DNA of 64,000 nucleotides from Micrococcales bacterium (GTDB taxonomy: Bacteria; Actinomycetota; Actinomycetes; S36-B12; UBA10799), in NCBI GenBank assembly GCA_016719135.1, contig JADKAV010000005.1, positions 156,684 to 220,683 of the forward strand, read 5' to 3'. Shown here piece after piece: positions 54,108 through 62,757 of the stretch. The first letter of the stretch is position 1. Every line of letters starts with the position of its first letter. The position numbers and the translations under genes were made by a program. A model generated the notes under the pieces. The model saw nothing but the letters and a program-made list of their open reading frames with translations. It made no database searches and was not told the origin of the DNA.

Positions 54108-54153
54108 GCTCAGAGGCCGGACAATTCCGCGCAGGGGACGGTGCGCGGTGTGG

Positions 54154-54306
54154 TCAGGCGGCGGACTCCTGCAGCGTCTGAATCTGCGCCAGGATCTTTG
54201 CGTGGTCGCTGGCGAGGTTGTCCCGCAAGAAGGGGTCCTCAGTCTGCTCAATGCGTGCGGCCAGGAGTTCGGCCCGCGCAGTTAGTATGCCCATGTCGGC
54301 GGTCAT
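54154..54306 (-). CDS. Small 50-residue helical protein, unknown
   Basis: A 50-codon gene upstream of parC on the same strand. The protein begins MTADMGILTARAELLAARIE, runs on through TEDPFLRDNL and ends in a helix (AKILAQIQTLQESAA*). It looks like one continuous, probably coiled-coil, helix pair without cysteines or membrane segment. GGAGG lies 6 bases before the ATG, and a TTGCGC-N17-TAGCGT promoter lies about 70 bases upstream. GC-rich third positions support coding. I know no family for it. Confidence 0.65.
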   Translation of the reverse strand: MTADMGILTARAELLAARIEQTEDPFLRDNLASDHAKILAQIQTLQESAA

Positions 54307-54375
54307 CAGGCACCTCCAAACGGTGTCTCGTGTGGGCTGTTCGGGTGTCCCACGATCGGAGTATCGGCCGAGGAC

Positions 54376-54404
54376 ACGCTACGCATTAGCGATCATCGGC
54401 GCAA
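54376..54404 (-). promoter_or_regulatory. Promoter of the 50-residue protein gene
   Basis: TTGCGC (54404-54399), 17 bases, TAGCGT (54381-54376) on the minus strand, giving a leader of about 65 bases. Confidence 0.5.
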
Positions 54405-54500
54405 CCGCAGAAATTGTAGCCACACAGTTGATACCCGCTTTCATGCCCATCCACACCTTCGGCGTGTCGTCGACGCCGTCCTATTGTTTTGGCCGGTCGC

Positions 54501-54506
54501 TACGGT
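54501..54506 (+). promoter_or_regulatory. -10 element of the GNAT/acyl-CoA ligase gene
   Basis: TACGGT, 6 bases, ATG 54513. Confidence 0.55.
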
Positions 54507-54512
54507 GGGGCC

Positions 54513-57206
54513 ATGACCGCCGATGCCCTCGTCGCCGAGTATCCACAGCACTGGGAGGCCGACGTCATCCTGCGCGACGGCCGGATGTGCCACATCCGCC
54601 CGATTCGTCCGGAGGACAGGGACGCGCTGGCAACGTTTCACGAGGGCCTCTCGCCGGAGACGGTCTACTACCGCTTCTTCGCGCCGTATCCGCGGCTGAC
54701 CGACAAGGACCTCGCCCGATTCACGCAGGTCGATTACGACGATCGCGTTGCCCTTGTGGCACTGGTGGCCGGGCTGATCATCGGAGTGGGTCGATATGAC
54801 CGCATCGACCGGGCCGAGGCGGAGGTCGCGTTCGTCATCAGCGACTACCACCAAGGGCGCGGACTCGGCTCGATCCTGTTGGAGCACATCGCGGTCGCTG
54901 CGCGTGAACGTGGCATCACTCGCTTCGTGGCTGAAGTCCTGCCCAGCAACCGCAGGATGTTGGCGACCTTCGAAGAGGCCGGCTACAAGCCGACGCAGTC
55001 AATGGATGAAGGCGTGGTCAAACTCCACTTCGACATCAGCCCCACCCAGAGTTCACGGGAGGTGATGCAGGCACGTGAGCATCGGGCCGAGGCGCGATCA
55101 GTCGCCTCACTACTCGCGCCGCGCTCTGTCGCGCTGATCGGTGCGAGCCGGCGGGAGGGAACCATCGGCAATCTCCTGCTGAACAACCTGCGTGATTCCG
55201 GCTTCCAGGGCCCTCTACTGGGCATCCACCCGGAGGCCGAGATGATCCAGGGTGTTGCGTGCTATCCATCCCTGAGTAGTGCGCCCGCACCGATCGATCT
55301 AGCGGTCATTGCGCTGCCCGCCGAGCAGGTTCTGGACGCAATCACCGAGTGCGGGAAGGCCGGGGTGCTCGGCGCGGTGGTGGTCAGCGCCGGTTTCGCC
55401 GAGGCGGGTGCGCAGGGTCGGCGCTTGCAGCAGCGACTGATCCAGCACGCCCGTGAAAACGGACTGCGCATCATTGGGCCCAACGCGCTGGGCATCATCA
55501 ACACGGACCCGCGCGTTCAGCTCAACGCCTCGCTGGTGCCCTCCACGGTGCCGCGCGGCAGGATCGGGTTCTTCGCCCAGTCCGGGGCACTGGGCGCCTC
55601 CTTGCTCAGACAGGCCAACGAGCGCGGACTCGGGGTCTCCACTTTCGTCTCGGCGGGCAATCGGGTCGATGTTTCCGCCAACGATCTGCTGCAGTACTGG
55701 GAGGACGACGACTCGACCTCGCTGGTCCTGCTCTATCTCGAGAGCATCGGCAATCCGCGCAAGTTCGCACGGGTGGCACGTCGGCTGGGCGCTCGGAAGC
55801 CCATCGTCGCGGTGCGGTCGGGACGCAGCTCCCAGTCCCTGCCTCTGGGGCACACGGTCAGGCGTACCGCGCTGCCCTCCGAGGCCATCGACGCCATGTT
55901 CGAGCAAGCGGGAGTGATGCAGGTCGACTCGTTGTCGGAGTTGTTCGACGTGGCCAGTCTGTTGACGTTCCAGACCCTGCCAAAAGGCCGTCGGGTCGCG
56001 GTCATCGGAAACAGCGATGCCCTGGGCGTCCTCACGGCGGATGCGTGCGAGGCCAACGGCCTCGACGTCGTGGGTGATCCGGTCCTGCTGGACCATCGCA
56101 CCGACCTGACCGAATTGGCCGCAGCCATCGAAGCCGCCACCGACGACCCCGACTGTGACACGGTGCTGGTGCTGCATGTGCCGGTGATCAGCGGAGGAAG
56201 CAGTCGAGGCGTCCGCGAAACCTTGCGCAGTCTGGCCGAGACGTCGACGAAACCGCTGATCGCGGTACTGATGGCTGAGGACCAGGACCGCCGCGTCATC
56301 TCCGTGGAGGGTCCCCACGGACTGCCGGGCCGGGGTTCGGTGCCGATCTTCCACGAGGTCGAGCCCGCGGTGAGGGCGCTGGCGACGCTGGTGGCCTATT
56401 CACGGTGGTTGGACACCCCCCGCGGATCGGTTCCGGAACTGCCGGAGGTCGCAGCCGCGCAAGCACGCCAGGTGATGCAGGAGATCCGCGACAAGGCAGT
56501 TGCCGCTCACGGACAGCAGTCCCTGGTACCGGTGGAGAACGCCGATCTGCAAAGAGTGCTGGAGTGTTACGGGATCCAGCTGTGGGATTCGTGGATCGTG
56601 TCCAGCGAGACGCAGGCGGTGTCCATCGCAGAGCAGATCGGGTACCCGATCGTGCTCAAAACAGCGCATCCTGGGTTGGCCCACCGACCGGATCTGGGCG
56701 GCGTGCGGGTCAATCTGGAGAACGAGGCGGCAGTGCGCACCGCGTATTTGTCGATGATCGCCACCCTGCCGCCCGAAGCGCAGAAGCGCCTGATTCTGCA
56801 GCACCAGGCACCAGCCGGTGTGGCGTGTGTCGTCGAAAAGCGCGAGGACGCGCTGTTCGGCCCGGTGGTGTCCTTCGGGATCGGCGGAGAGGTCACACGA
56901 TTGCTGGGGGACCGGGGTTACCGGATCCCGCCCCTGACCGACCGCGACGTCGACGACCTGATCAAGGCTCCGAAGGCGGCGCCCCTGCTGTTCGGCTACC
57001 GCGACTCGCCGCCGGTGGACATCGAGCTGCTCGCCGGGCTGCTGCACCGGGTGGGGCGGCTGGCAGACGATTTGCCCGAAATCACGCGCCTGGAACTCAA
57101 CCCGATCATCATGTCGAGTCGCGCGATGGCAGTGGTGGGTGCCTCGGCGTGGTGCGGGCCGGCCATGATCAGAGCCGACCTCGAGGCCCGGCGGCTACCC
57201 GGCTGA
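54513..57206 (+). CDS. GNAT acetyltransferase fused to ADP-forming acyl-CoA ligase (Pat-like)
   Basis: An 897-residue fusion. Residues about 20-180 are a GNAT domain with the acetyl-CoA loop DYHQGRGLGSILLE. Then come a CoA-binding Rossmann domain (APRSVALIGASRREGTIGN), a CoA-ligase domain with the active histidine region (LPLGHTVRRTA), and a C-terminal ATP-grasp domain (LVPVENADLQRVLECYGI; KTAHPGLAHRPDLGGVRVNL). Relatives acetylate lysines of metabolic enzymes such as acetyl-CoA synthetase. The GNAT domain is N-terminal as in actinobacteria, unlike enterobacterial Pat. The ligase part may be only regulatory. Confidence 0.9.
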   Translation: MTADALVAEYPQHWEADVILRDGRMCHIRPIRPEDRDALATFHEGLSPETVYYRFFAPYPRLTDKDLARFTQVDYDDRVALVALVAGLIIGVGRYDRIDRAEAEVAFVISDYHQGRGLGSILLEHIAVAARERGITRFVAEVLPSNRRMLATFEEAGYKPTQSMDEGVVKLHFDISPTQSSREVMQAREHRAEARSVASLLAPRSVALIGASRREGTIGNLLLNNLRDSGFQGPLLGIHPEAEMIQGVACYPSLSSAPAPIDLAVIALPAEQVLDAITECGKAGVLGAVVVSAGFAEAGAQGRRLQQRLIQHARENGLRIIGPNALGIINTDPRVQLNASLVPSTVPRGRIGFFAQSGALGASLLRQANERGLGVSTFVSAGNRVDVSANDLLQYWEDDDSTSLVLLYLESIGNPRKFARVARRLGARKPIVAVRSGRSSQSLPLGHTVRRTALPSEAIDAMFEQAGVMQVDSLSELFDVASLLTFQTLPKGRRVAVIGNSDALGVLTADACEANGLDVVGDPVLLDHRTDLTELAAAIEAATDDPDCDTVLVLHVPVISGGSSRGVRETLRSLAETSTKPLIAVLMAEDQDRRVISVEGPHGLPGRGSVPIFHEVEPAVRALATLVAYSRWLDTPRGSVPELPEVAAAQARQVMQEIRDKAVAAHGQQSLVPVENADLQRVLECYGIQLWDSWIVSSETQAVSIAEQIGYPIVLKTAHPGLAHRPDLGGVRVNLENEAAVRTAYLSMIATLPPEAQKRLILQHQAPAGVACVVEKREDALFGPVVSFGIGGEVTRLLGDRGYRIPPLTDRDVDDLIKAPKAAPLLFGYRDSPPVDIELLAGLLHRVGRLADDLPEITRLELNPIIMSSRAMAVVGASAWCGPAMIRADLEARRLPG

Positions 57207-57253
57207 AGACCAGTATCGGCGGCCAACCCCCACGTCGAGTGGTCCGGCAATGC

Positions 57254-57259
57254 CAAAAT
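57254..57259 (+). promoter_or_regulatory. DUF5998 gene -10-like element
   Basis: CAAAAT, 6 bases, ATG 57266. Confidence 0.4.
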
Positions 57260-57265
57260 GAACTC

Positions 57266-57847
57266 ATGGCGACACCGGCACCGGCCCAACCGACCCTGGC
57301 CGAAGCGATCGAACGTACCGGCTACTACCCGGATGTCGTGCAAGACGTGCTCGACAACGCTCTTGTGGGGGAGGCGGTTCAGGACTTCATCGTGCAGCAC
57401 GAGACGACCTTCGATCGTGCCGACGAGATCCGGCGGCACATCACGGTTCTGTTGTTGACGCAGACCCGGTTGCTGGTCGTGCATGTGGACGAACACTCCG
57501 ACGGCGAGCCGACCGGCAACATCCAGGCGACGTCAGCGGCCGAATCCGTGCCCTTGAAGAAGATCGGTCCGGTCGTTGTGCAACGAGTCGTCAACAATCC
57601 AGCACACTTCCGGCCCGGCGACATGCCCAGCGAAGTGGTCCTCACCGTCAACTGGGGCAGCCTGAGCCGCATCGATCTCGAACCGGCCACCTGTGGCGAC
57701 CCGCAGTGCGAGGCCGACCACGGTTACACGGGGGCACTTGCCATGGACGACTGGAGTCTGCGGGTGTCGCGGGCTGCGGACGGCGACGACGTCGTCCGGG
57801 CGACCATGAGGTTCGCAGCCTCGCTGATCGCGGTCACCTCCGGCTGA
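57266..57847 (+). CDS. DUF5998 family protein
   Basis: A 193-residue actinobacterial protein of unknown function, always near sepH and the acetyltransferase as here. The N-terminus is helical (LAEAIERTGYYPDVVQDVLDN), the centre a mainly beta domain (VLLLTQTRLLVVHVDEH; LTVNWGSLSRIDLEP), and it has a CGDPQCEADHG segment with two cysteines. ATG 57266 gives the family's start MATPAPAQPTLAEAIE; the in-frame extension upstream belongs to another reading of the acyltransferase gene. Confidence 0.88.
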   Translation: MATPAPAQPTLAEAIERTGYYPDVVQDVLDNALVGEAVQDFIVQHETTFDRADEIRRHITVLLLTQTRLLVVHVDEHSDGEPTGNIQATSAAESVPLKKIGPVVVQRVVNNPAHFRPGDMPSEVVLTVNWGSLSRIDLEPATCGDPQCEADHGYTGALAMDDWSLRVSRAADGDDVVRATMRFAASLIAVTSG

Positions 57848-57964
57848 GACTGCGGGCGTTCGGTGCCCTGCGCACTATGCGCACCGCACGCCAAGAATCA
57901 GAAGTGCCTTCGGTGGCGACCATCCTCCCCGAAGTGGCGTGGAGTGGCCCGATGCGTTGGAGCG

Positions 57965-58666
57965 CTAGAAGATCCGGCTCGGGTCGTCACTCATTGAGGA
58001 GGTGGCTGGTTCCACGTGTGCGGAACGAGCCGCGGCAGCCGCTTTGGCTGCAGGGTGTTCGGAGTCCCAATGGCGAGGCAAGCGGGAACCGGACGATTCG
58101 GTGAGGTCGACCACTCTGCCCGCCCCCTTGAGTAGGCCCGCGGTGTGCGCATCGGCAGGGGTCACAGTGCCCTCACTGACGCGGAAGATCAAACCGAGTA
58201 CGTCACCGGTGTCCACCCCGGCATCGATTCGCCATGTCGCATCCTCGACCTTCCTGCACGACCACTGCAGGTCTTCGGTGGGAACGTCGGCCTCGCGTGC
58301 GGCGCGATCCACCAGATCCTCCACAGGTATTTGCTGCCCCGCTGCGTAGATCGCGAGCCGACGCGCCCGCTGGATGACGAAATCCATCTCGGCCAACACC
58401 GGCTCGGCGAAGCGCTGCACGAAGTCGGGACTCAGACCCGTTTGGGCGACGACCTCGTCGATGCTCAAGCCCTGACGGGTCAGCGCCTGAATGTCACGCG
58501 GGGTGATGGTCCCGGCAGCCTGCTTGACCGAAGTCCGCTGCAGGCCGCGTCGTGCGGACGCAGCAAGGTCCTCATCGACCGGCAGCCGGTATTCGACGCC
58601 CCGGCTATCGGCCAGGACGAAGTGCGACCCGTCGTCGGACAGTCGCTCGAACCGCAGATCCCGCAT
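57965..58666 (-). CDS. sepH: Cell division protein SepH (DUF3071)
   Basis: SepH binds FtsZ and aids Z-ring assembly in actinobacteria. The 233-residue protein has the conserved N-terminal domain (MRDLRFERLSDDGSHFVLAD), the HTH-like motif ALTRQGLSIDEVVAQTGLS, and the following helical segment. It is shorter than Streptomyces SepH (about 340 residues) and lacks most of the variable, charged C-terminal part, ending in SSMSDDPSRIF. ATG 58666 gives the family start; frame upstream is not conserved. Confidence 0.9.
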   Translation of the reverse strand: MRDLRFERLSDDGSHFVLADSRGVEYRLPVDEDLAASARRGLQRTSVKQAAGTITPRDIQALTRQGLSIDEVVAQTGLSPDFVQRFAEPVLAEMDFVIQRARRLAIYAAGQQIPVEDLVDRAAREADVPTEDLQWSCRKVEDATWRIDAGVDTGDVLGLIFRVSEGTVTPADAHTAGLLKGAGRVVDLTESSGSRLPRHWDSEHPAAKAAAAARSAHVEPATSSMSDDPSRIF

Positions 58667-58804
58667 CGTGTGCCAACCCCCAGAGGTGTAATGACTAAAC
58701 GTGTGATGGCTGTGCTCAGTGTCGCAGACCGGGGCCTTCTGGTGGCTGCACCATCGCCCGCGGCGTGTCCACCAGCTGTCGGCCGTCGTTGGCCTCCCTG
58801 GACG

Positions 58805-59538
58805 CATCAAAACTGGGCCGCGAACCCGGGTCGCAGGTCGTCCGCGGCCCTCGTTTGATGGCGTGGTGTCCGGTTTGCGGCTTTCTGCGCGGCTGCGGCC
58901 ATCATTCCTGGGCCACGGGGTGGCGGCCCGGCCCTCGTTTGATGAGCGACCCGGTCAGAACGTCGGCCGCCTCGTCGTAACTGGCCAGGAGCTGCGACTG
59001 GTACAGGTCGCAGGTAGAACCCCTGCGCGTCCATGACGTCGGCATGCCCGGAAGCCCATCAAACTGGGCCACGAACCTGGGCCGCAGGTCGTCCGCGGCC
59101 CTCGTTTGATGGCGTGGTGTCCGGTTTGCGGCTTTCTGCGCGGCTGCGGCCATCATTCCTGGGCCACCGGGCGGCGGCCCGGCCCTCGTTTGATGAGCGA
59201 CCCGGTCAGAACGTCGGCCGCCTCGTCAAGAGTGGCCAGGAGCTGCGACTGGTACTGGTCGCAGTGGAAGCCCTGCGCGTCCATGACGTCGGCATGCCCG
59301 CAAGCCCATCAAAGCTGGGCCGCGAACCCGGGCCGCAGGTCGTCCACGGCCCTCGTTTGATGGCGTGGTGTCCGGTTTGCGGCTTTCTGCGCGGCTGCGG
59401 CCATCATTCCTGGGCCACGGGGCGGCGGCCCGGCCCTCGTTTGATGAGCGACCCGGTCAGAACGTCGGCCGCCTCGTCAAGACTGGCCAGGAGCTGCGAC
59501 TGGTACAGGTCGCAGGTAGAACCCCTGCGCGTCCATGA
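58805..59538. repeat. Three tandem 250-bp units, each with two nested hairpins
   Basis: Units start at 58805, 59057 and 59307 (periods 252 and 250); the last ends near 59538. They are over 90 percent identical by eye. Each holds two hairpins edged by CATCA/TGATG: the first (unit 1: 58805-58860) pairs CATCAAA with TTTGATG and GGGCCGCG (58815-58822) with CGCGGCCC (58843-58850); the second (58900-58944) pairs CATCA with TGATG and GGGCC with GGCCC. The array fills the gap between the MFS gene's stop and the sepH start, both on the minus strand. Confidence 0.9.
59153..59284 (-). CDS. Possible 43-residue reading frame in repeat unit 2
   Basis: In the middle unit the minus strand reads MDAQGFHCDQYQSQLLATLD, then EAADVLTGSLIKRGPGRRPV and AQE, then stop, with GC-rich third positions. 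In units 1 and 3 one extra base after MDAQGF breaks the frame. No ribosome-binding site is visible. It may be a decayed small gene that was duplicated, or chance within a structured repeat. Confidence 0.25.
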   Translation of the reverse strand: MDAQGFHCDQYQSQLLATLDEAADVLTGSLIKRGPGRRPVAQE

Positions 59539-59589
59539 GTCCTGCGCAACACCATGCCGGGCGCCGACGCCGCGCCCGATCACGCCGTA

Positions 59590-60812
59590 CTAGGCGGCGG
59601 CTTTAGCAGCGATGATGTCCAGCGCGCGCAACTCGGCACGATGAACCGTGCGCGCTCCGACCCAGCTGACCGCGCACGCGGCGATGGCACATCCCGCGGT
59701 GAGCAGGTAGGCGGTGTGCGCGCCCCGGGAATCGATGATGATCCCGGATGCAGGCACTGCCAGCGCCAGGCCCAGGGCCATTCCGGTGGATGTCCACGTG
59801 ATGCCCTCGGTGAGTTCAGCGGCGGGCACGATTCGCTCAACCAGGGCCGTGCCCGAGATCAGCACCGGGGAGACAGACAGCCCGGCGAGGAACGCGACCG
59901 GCGCGAGAACGGCGACGTTCGGAGCCAGCGGGAAACCGACAGTCACCACGGCCATGACGGTGAGCATCAGCGTCATCCGCTGCCCGTGGAAGCGCGGTGA
60001 GCGCATCGCGCCGTAGGTGAAACCCGCGAGCAGGGATCCGAAGGCGTACGTGGCCAGCAGCATGCCGGTCAGGGAGGTCGCATCCTGCTCCTGCGCGAAG
60101 GCCACGGTCACCACCTCGAACGAGCCGAAGATTCCTCCCACGAACAGGAACGCCAGGAACAGAAACGGCATGCCGGGTTGCAGCACGGTGAGCCGGCCGA
60201 CTCGTCTGGTGCGTCCGTGTGCGGGTGGTTCGGTGCGTCGTTGTGGGTAGAGCAGGCCTGCCCCGACAATCACCAGCACCACGCAGGTCACGAGGGCAGC
60301 AGCCGGATGGACCTGCAGCGCCAGGACCGTGGCCAGTGGCGGTCCGACGACGAAAACCACTTCGTCGAGGATGCTCTCCCATGCGTACGCCACATGTATC
60401 CCGGATGAGCGGGGCAGCACGTGGGCCCACCGAGCCCGAATCAGTGAACCCATGTTGGGCATGGTCATCCCGGCCCCGGCGGCCAATGGGATCACAGCGG
60501 TCAGAGAAGTCCGGCGTCGAGTCCGACGAGCAGCGCGACCATGCAGATCGAGTAGAAACCCACCGCCCAAGGAAGGATTCGGTGCTGGCCATGACGGTCC
60601 ACGAAGCCGCTGACGATGGGGCCCCCGATGGCCGCTGCGACCGCAAAACTCGCCGCGATGGTCCCGGCCACCGCGTACGAGACGCCCTTCGACGTCTCGA
60701 GCAGAACCACGCCCAGGCTGATCATCGAAATCGGCAGGCGGCCGATGAAGCCGGCGCTGCTGAAGGCGACGGCCCCTGGCGTTCGCAGCACGTGGGAGTA
60801 GGGACCGAACAC
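59590..60812 (-). pseudogene. MFS transporter, frameshifted
   Basis: A 12-helix major facilitator protein of unknown substrate in two frames. From GTG 60812 the first part reads MFGPYSHVLRTPGAVAFSSA to ...VALLVGLDAGLL and a stop at 60501; the rest (LTAVIPLAAGAGMTMPNMG ... to 59590) continues in another frame. Loss of two bases (one CT) from the CTTCTCTG at about 60503-60512 would join them as GLDAGLLTAVIPLAAG. This is either a recent mutation or a sequencing error. Start GTG follows TACATT by 6 bases. About six helices are on each side. Confidence 0.8.
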
Positions 60813-60818
60813 GACGCA

Positions 60819-60824
60819 AATGTA
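60819..60824 (-). promoter_or_regulatory. MFS gene -10 element, leaderless start
   Basis: TACATT (minus strand), 6 bases, GTG 60812. It fixes the start of the N-terminal fragment. Confidence 0.55.
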
Positions 60825-60855
60825 GCCAGGTGTGCGGACCACGGTTCGATGTGGG

Positions 60856-60861
60856 CACGAT
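60856..60861 (+). promoter_or_regulatory. Ferrochelatase gene -10-like element
   Basis: CACGAT, 6 bases, ATG 60868. It supports ATG 60868 over GTG 60832. Confidence 0.4.
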
Positions 60862-60867
60862 GGACAC

Positions 60868-61896
60868 ATGGATGCTGTGCTGCTGGTTTCCTTCGGAGGC
60901 CCCGAGTCGATGTCTGAGGTCATGCCTTTCCTGCGCCGGGTGACCGCGGGCCGTAACGTGCCCGGGGAGCGCCTCGAGTTGGTCGCACAGCACTACTACG
61001 CCCGTGACGGGGTCTCGCCGATCAACGCACAGAACCGGCGGCTGACCGACGCCTTGATCGAGCGATTCGCCCAGGACGGCCTCAACGTCTATTGGGGCAA
61101 CCGGAACAGCCCACCGTGGCTGACCGATGCCTTCCAGCAGATGGTCGACGCGGGCGTGACCAGGGCGATCACTGTGTTCACGAGCGCCTACTCCTCCTAC
61201 TCGGGATGCCGGCAGTACCGCGAGAACCTCGCTGAGGCAATGGACACCGTTCCCCCGTTCGACGTGGTGAAGATCCCCGCCTACTTCAACTCGGCGGGGT
61301 TCGTGGCGGCCAACCTTGAGAATCTGCTGGCAGTCCTCGATTCGGCGGGCGCGGACTCCCATCTGGTTTTCACTACCCACTCCATCCCCGAGGTCATGGC
61401 GCACACTTCTGGACCCGGTGGGGGCCAGTACGTGGCGCAGCACCGTGCGTTGGCCCGAGAGCTTGTGGATCGCGTGGCAGCTGCCACCGGGCGCACATAT
61501 CCCTGGGAGCTCGTCTATCAGTCCCGATCCGGCCCGCCACAGGTCCCGTGGCTGGAGCCGGACATCAACGACCATCTCGAGCAATTGGCAGGGTCTGGGG
61601 CCACGAGCGCGGTCGTGGTGCCGATCGGATTCGTCAGCGATCACATGGAGGTTGTTCAGGACCTCGACACCGAAGCGGCGCAAACCGCAGACAGCCTGGG
61701 TCTGGCCTTCCACCGGGTCGCCACCGTGGGGGACCACCCGGTTTTCGTAGACGGACTCGTCGACTGGGTGCGAGCCGTGCGCAGGGGCGAGATCCCGCAA
61801 ACGGTCTTCGACGAAGCGCTCCCCACCCCATGCTTACCCGGCTGCTGCCCGAACCCACGGGTCCAGCGCCCGGCTCTGTGCGAGGGTTCGGCATGA
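60868..61896 (+). CDS. hemH: Ferrochelatase (coproporphyrin ferrochelatase)
   Basis: The enzyme inserts ferrous iron into coproporphyrin III in the actinobacterial haem route. The 342-residue protein begins MDAVLLVSFGGPESMSEVMPF and has the catalytic histidine in FTTHSIPEVM and the YQSRSGPPQVPWLEPD and PIGFVSDHMEVVQDLDTEA segments. A C-terminal CLPGCC plus one upstream-later cysteine (PALCEG) may hold the [2Fe-2S] cluster reported for actinobacterial ferrochelatases. Its stop overlaps the next gene (ATGA). Confidence 0.95.
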   Translation: MDAVLLVSFGGPESMSEVMPFLRRVTAGRNVPGERLELVAQHYYARDGVSPINAQNRRLTDALIERFAQDGLNVYWGNRNSPPWLTDAFQQMVDAGVTRAITVFTSAYSSYSGCRQYRENLAEAMDTVPPFDVVKIPAYFNSAGFVAANLENLLAVLDSAGADSHLVFTTHSIPEVMAHTSGPGGGQYVAQHRALARELVDRVAAATGRTYPWELVYQSRSGPPQVPWLEPDINDHLEQLAGSGATSAVVVPIGFVSDHMEVVQDLDTEAAQTADSLGLAFHRVATVGDHPVFVDGLVDWVRAVRRGEIPQTVFDEALPTPCLPGCCPNPRVQRPALCEGSA

Positions 61897-62708
61897 GCGA
61901 CATCAACGCCCCCGACCCGGAACTGGCCGCGGATCTGCTCGCCCTGGCGACCCAGGCGGCGGCGCGTGCGGCAGCCTTCCTGGTTGAGGGGTGGTCCGGT
62001 CGAGAGGTCGTTTCGACGAAGAGTTCTGGGACCGACGTCGTGACCCAGATGGACCGGGGCAGCGAAAGCCTGCTGGTGGAAACGATCATCGGGCAGCGTC
62101 CCGAGGACTCCCTGCGCGGCGAAGAGGGCGGCAGCCGGGACGGCAGTACCGGCATCACGTGGGTCATCGATCCGCTGGACGGTACGGTCAACTACCTGTA
62201 CGGCCTGCCCGTGTGGGCGGTCAGCGTGGGTGTGCTCCTTGGCGACCGGCCGATCGTCGGTGTGGTTCACGCCCCGGCGCTGGGATCGGTGTGGCGCGGG
62301 GTCGCCTCGCCTCACCCGATGGCCGAGCTGAACGGAACCCCGATCGCCGCTTCCCAGTGCCCGACGTTGGGTGAGGCGCTGGTCGGCACCGGCTTCGGGT
62401 ACCAGGCTGATGTGCGCGCACAGCAGGGCCGAATCGTCGCGGCGCTCCTGCCGCGAGTCCGCGATATCCGACGGGCAGGCGCGGCGGCTGTCGACCTGTG
62501 CTGGGTGGCCCAAGGACTGCTGGACGGCTACTACGAACGAGGTACACATCTGTGGGATCGGGCGGCAGGTACTGCCATCGCACAGGCCGCCGGCGCGCGG
62601 GTGGGCGGTCTGGATGGCGGACCTGCAACCGACAGCATGACGATCGCCGCCGGTGCGCGCCTGTTCGACCCACTGCGTGAACAACTGACCGAACTCGGTG
62701 CCACCTGA
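61893..62708 (+). CDS. suhB: Inositol monophosphatase-family protein
   Basis: A 271-residue Mg2+-dependent phosphatase of the IMPase/SuhB family. Metal motifs are GEEGG (first Glu), WVIDPLDGTVNY (Asp-Pro-Leu-Asp-Gly) and HLWDRAAG. In actinobacteria it provides inositol for phosphatidylinositol and mycothiol. ATG 61893 overlaps the hemH stop by 4 bases, so the two form a translationally coupled pair even though their pathways differ. The substrate is not proven; histidinol or fructose bisphosphate are alternatives within the family. Confidence 0.92.
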   Translation: MSDINAPDPELAADLLALATQAAARAAAFLVEGWSGREVVSTKSSGTDVVTQMDRGSESLLVETIIGQRPEDSLRGEEGGSRDGSTGITWVIDPLDGTVNYLYGLPVWAVSVGVLLGDRPIVGVVHAPALGSVWRGVASPHPMAELNGTPIAASQCPTLGEALVGTGFGYQADVRAQQGRIVAALLPRVRDIRRAGAAAVDLCWVAQGLLDGYYERGTHLWDRAAGTAIAQAAGARVGGLDGGPATDSMTIAAGARLFDPLREQLTELGAT

Positions 62709-62757
62709 GGTCCGGTTGGCATTGCTGAGAATCCGCACGCCTGAAGGGGATCAGGGG

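Noticed and set aside
59033..59593. 186-codon plus-strand frame across the hairpin array
   Set aside because: Open only because GC-rich repeats lack stops; the same peptide recurs with the repeat and nothing supports a start.
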